From the NCBI GenBank assembly GCA_001751005.1, contig MAXL01000471.1:1-7311 (forward strand): a DNA stretch of 7,311 nucleotides, given 5' to 3'. Below, in pieces: positions 5,859 to 7,311 of this stretch (the first letter of the stretch is position 1; each line of letters begins with the position of its first letter). The position numbers were made by a program, and so were the translations under genes. Origin of the DNA: Desulfobacterales bacterium S5133MH16. GTDB lineage: Bacteria > Desulfobacterota > Desulfobacteria > Desulfobacterales > UBA11574. Under the pieces are notes generated by a model. The model made no database searches, had not been told where the DNA came from, and saw only the letters and a list, made by a program, of their open reading frames with translations.

Positions 5859-6506
5859 ATGGATAAAAAAACAACCATACAGCTATTATCAGTAGGACTT
5901 GTGAAATTTCTATTCATTTCCATACTGATTGTAGGTGTATCTATTGTCTCCATACCTAATAGTCCTAATCCTGCCGGGGCGCTCAATAAAATGCCGGCGA
6001 TTTCAAAGATAACGAACTCCCCGTCTCTGATAGAAGAATACGATTATGCCGACGCGGAATACAGGTTATCATCCATTGGCGGTAAGAAAGCCGAACGCCT
6101 CTTACACCCCATTGTCATTCAAGCGGCCATTCGCCACCAGGTCGATCCTGCTCTTGTAAAAGCGATGATTATGGCAGAGTCCGGATATAATACCAGAGCA
6201 ATTTCCAAAAAAGGTGCAAAAGGCCTTATGCAGCTGATGCCGGCAACCGCCCAGGAGCTGGGTGTGGAGGATGCCTTCAACCCCAAACAAAACATAAGCG
6301 GCGGAGTACGGTATTTCAAACAGCTTGTTACCCAATTTGACGGGGACGTTGAACTGGCACTTGCGGCATACAATGCCGGGAGCAGAAACGTAAGGCATTA
6401 TCAGGGGATCCCCCCTTTCAAAGCAACCCGGTTTTATATCAAAAAGGTCTTTAAATATTATGAGATTTACAAGGACCAGATGATGGGTGGAATGGACAGA
6501 GCTTAA
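5859..6506 (+). CDS. SLT-family lytic transglycosylase, membrane-anchored or secreted
   Basis: A 215-residue protein. A charged start (MDKKTT) is followed by a hydrophobic segment at about 8-31, which reads as a signal peptide or membrane anchor, then a linker (about 32-80) and a C-terminal Slt catalytic domain (about 85-207). Family motifs are MAESGYN (105-111, with the expected catalytic glutamate E107), KGLMQLMPATA (121-131), the helix ending in GGVRYFKQL (148-156), and ALAAYNAGSRNV (167-178). Such enzymes cleave the MurNAc-GlcNAc bond of peptidoglycan in the periplasm, leaving 1,6-anhydro ends, for wall turnover or insertion of envelope machines. An alternative ATG lies 4 codons upstream (5847); neither has a strong ribosome site. 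I chose 5859 because it gives the cleanest signal-like N-terminus. The domain is too widespread to assign a specific MltC/D/E or Slt name. It has its own promoter. Confidence 0.88.
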   Translation: MDKKTTIQLLSVGLVKFLFISILIVGVSIVSIPNSPNPAGALNKMPAISKITNSPSLIEEYDYADAEYRLSSIGGKKAERLLHPIVIQAAIRHQVDPALVKAMIMAESGYNTRAISKKGAKGLMQLMPATAQELGVEDAFNPKQNISGGVRYFKQLVTQFDGDVELALAAYNAGSRNVRHYQGIPPFKATRFYIKKVFKYYEIYKDQMMGGMDRA

Positions 6507-6528
6507 TCTGTTTTTTCGTGAACTTTAA

Positions 6529-6722
6529 GGGCTCGCGCAAAAATAACTTCACATTTTTACATCTCAGCTTCAGCCCATCTTTGGCTGATACCTCGCTCGC
6601 ACCCGATCTTATAAAATTGGCCGCGAAATAGCTCGCTATTCCTGTGGTTTTGCTCTCTCGGATCAGCCAAACCTGAACCAAATCTGAGCGCCAATTCTGC
6701 GAAGTTATTTTTGCGCGAACCC
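6529..6722. mobile_element. 194-bp palindromic, MITE-like element
   Basis: The ends are 22-bp inverted repeats with one mismatch (6529-6550 and 6701-6722; core CGCGCAAAAATAACTTC). Inside, CTCAG (6563-6567) faces CTGAG (6684-6688), TTTGGCTGAT (6580-6589) faces ATCAGCCAAA (6662-6671), and a small AATAGC/GCTATT hairpin lies nearer the centre. The whole unit can fold into one long interrupted hairpin. It encodes no transposase. A 76-codon minus-strand frame passes through it without a ribosome site and is not counted as a gene. No clear target-site duplication is visible. It lies just after the transglycosylase gene and before its terminator, so it becomes part of that 3' UTR. Its similarity to dispersed repeats of desulfobacteria is from memory. 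Confidence 0.6.
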
Positions 6723-6743
6723 TGAGTTTTTAATGTAAAAATA

Positions 6744-6773
6744 AAAAAGCCCGACTTTTAAATCGGGCTTTTT
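6744..6773. terminator. Strong bidirectional Rho-independent terminator
   Basis: An 11-bp stem AAAAAGCCCGA/TCGGGCTTTTT (6744-6754/6763-6773) with an 8-nt loop is followed on the plus strand by a run of T (6775-6783) and on the minus strand by TTTTTTATTTTT. It ends the rightward transglycosylase transcript and the leftward tRNA transcript, whose last tRNA ends 9 nt away. Confidence 0.9.
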
Positions 6774-6782
6774 GTTTTTTTT

Positions 6783-6875
6783 TGGCGGAGAGAGAGGGAT
6801 TCGAACCCTCGGAGGAGCTTTCACCCCTCACTCGCTTAGCAGGCGAGCGCCTTCAGCCGACTCGGCCATCTCTCC
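6783..6875 (-). tRNA. tRNA-Ser (anticodon GCU), reads AGC/AGU
   Basis: On the minus strand the 93-nt gene starts GGAGAGATGGCCGAG and ends TCTCTCC-G-CCA, so a 7-bp acceptor stem, G discriminator and encoded CCA are all present. The anticodon stem-loop is CTCGC-CTGCTAA-GCGAG, with anticodon GCT. The T arm holds GGGTTCGAATCCC. A long variable arm, as in class II serine tRNAs, accounts for the length. It is the second gene of a two-tRNA transcript. Confidence 0.96.
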
Positions 6876-6888
6876 AGTTACAGTAAAA

Positions 6889-6962
6889 TGGTTAATTGAT
6901 CGATTGGAAGCATTTAAGAGTCATATGCGTTTGAAATTAAGACATATTTTACCAATTAACCA
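6889..6962. repeat. Inverted repeat in the spacer between the serine tRNA genes
   Basis: TGGTTAATTG (6889-6898) and CAATTAACCA (6953-6962) are a perfect 10-bp inverted repeat separated by 54 nt, filling most of the 98-nt spacer. The right arm is extended by a second direct copy of CAATTAAC (6961-6968). In the precursor RNA this would form a long-range stem between the tRNAs, possibly a processing determinant. The spacer has no gene. Confidence 0.4.
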
Positions 6963-6973
6963 ATTAACGAAAA

Positions 6974-7061
6974 TGGCGGAGGGAGTAGGATTCGAACCCA
7001 CGGAGCTGTTACACTCAACGGTTTTCAAGACCGCCGCTTTCGACCACTCAGCCATCCCTCC
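6974..7061 (-). tRNA. tRNA-Ser (anticodon UGA), reads UCN codons ending in A and probably others
   Basis: The 88-nt minus-strand gene begins GGAGGGATGGCTGAG and ends TCCCTCC-G-CCA, with encoded CCA. The anticodon loop CTTGAAA gives anticodon TGA, between GGCGG(T) and (A)ACCG-type stem halves. The T arm contains GGGTTCGAATCC, and a long variable arm is present. It lies upstream of tRNA-Ser(GCU) in the direction of transcription. Confidence 0.96.
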
Positions 7062-7076
7062 GGGCAAGTTGAATTT

Positions 7077-7105
7077 TAATTAACATTTTGCGAATTTCAG
7101 GTCAA
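7077..7105 (-). promoter_or_regulatory. Candidate promoter for the two serine tRNA genes
   Basis: On the minus strand TTGACC (7105-7100) is followed after 17 nt by TAATTA (7082-7077). Initiation would fall about 9 nt before the tRNA-Ser(UGA) 5' end, a usual distance for tRNA operons. The -10 box is a poor match. A CAGGTCA/TGACCTG inverted repeat (7098-7104/7130-7136) overlaps the -35 box. Confidence 0.35.
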
Positions 7106-7179
7106 TATTTTTATTATTGTTAGTTGACATGACCTGTTTTTTATGATTTCCGACAAAATATTAGACACCAAACGTTTTA

Positions 7180-7237
7180 TAAATTCGACTTTTTGCAAAT
7201 GGATCAAAGATTAATGTTTTCGTAAAAAGTCCGATTT
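7180..7237. repeat. Imperfect palindrome near the right edge
   Basis: The 17 bases at 7180-7196 are an imperfect inverted match of 7222-7237 (around TAAATTCGACTTTTTGC and GTAAAAAGTCCGATTTA), with a loop of about 25 nt. The right arm shares TTTCGTAAAAAGT (7218-7230) with the next repeat (7244-7256), a 26-nt direct period. Between 7106 and 7179 I see no gene; apart from the outer arm of the inverted repeat at the tRNA promoter, only AT-rich sequence. Confidence 0.4.
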
Positions 7238-7242
7238 AGACG

Positions 7243-7311
7243 GTTTCGTAAAAAGTTCAAATTCAAGGCGTGCAAATTTTGTAATCATGAGGCGTACTTA
7301 TCGTACGTTGA
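7243..7311. repeat. Left half of a probable dispersed palindromic repeat, cut by the window edge
   Basis: The segment starts with GTTTCGTAAAAAGTTCAAAT and reaches a small hairpin CGTAC-TTATC-GTACG (7293-7297/7303-7307) at the very end, as if the window stops just past the centre of a long palindrome. I recall similar elements (an arm ending in a GTAC-rich centre) as scattered repeats in desulfobacterial genomes. This is memory, not a search. Confidence 0.4.

Noticed and set aside
6451..6681. A 76-codon minus-strand frame
   Set aside because: It is made mostly of the palindromic element and the reversed end of the transglycosylase gene, with no ribosome site or domain.
6772..7083. A 103-codon plus-strand frame
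   Set aside because: It is antisense to both serine tRNA genes; phrases such as GGERGIRTLGG and GVGFEPTE are the typical false translation of reversed tRNA genes.

Overview
The window looks like chromosomal DNA of a strict anaerobe, probably a sulfate-reducing desulfobacterium (Desulfobacterota). This assignment rests on three things: two ferredoxin-type 2-oxoacid oxidoreductases, moderately AT-rich intergenic DNA, and palindromic dispersed repeats of a kind I associate with that group. It is an inference, since no rRNA or other phylogenetic marker is present.

Layout. Positions 1-559 (minus) hold the start of a pyruvate:ferredoxin-oxidoreductase-like gene that runs off the left edge. Positions 560-1349 are a long divergent intergenic region. 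It has a near-consensus minus-strand promoter (917-945), a structured leader of about 350 nt for the left gene, and a candidate plus-strand promoter (1085-1113). Positions 1350-4278 are a tight three-gene operon that together spells out an indolepyruvate:ferredoxin-oxidoreductase-type enzyme: PYR/domain II subunit, TPP-ferredoxin subunit, and gamma subunit. The usual single IorA chain is here two proteins. Positions 4355-4741 encode a small Cys/His-rich protein I do not recognise. Positions 4822-5709 encode endonuclease IV (nfo), whose start codon lies inside a short decayed copy of the gamma-subunit gene's 3' end. Positions 5859-6506 encode a membrane-anchored or secreted lytic transglycosylase with its own promoter. 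Positions 6529-6722 are a 194-bp palindromic, MITE-like element, followed by a strong bidirectional terminator (6744-6773). Two tandem serine tRNA genes lie on the minus strand: GCU at 6783-6875 and UGA at 6974-7061. The right end (7180-7311) contains further palindromic repeat DNA, cut by the window edge.

How it fits together. Both oxidoreductases would oxidatively decarboxylate 2-oxoacids to acyl-CoA with ferredoxin reduction, or run in reverse. They are transcribed away from a shared control region, so co-regulation or regulated switching between them is plausible. The right half is housekeeping: DNA repair, cell-wall remodelling and serine tRNAs. The most informative oddities are the split IorA-like chain with a seven-cysteine ferredoxin tail, the relic under the nfo start, and the long structured leader.
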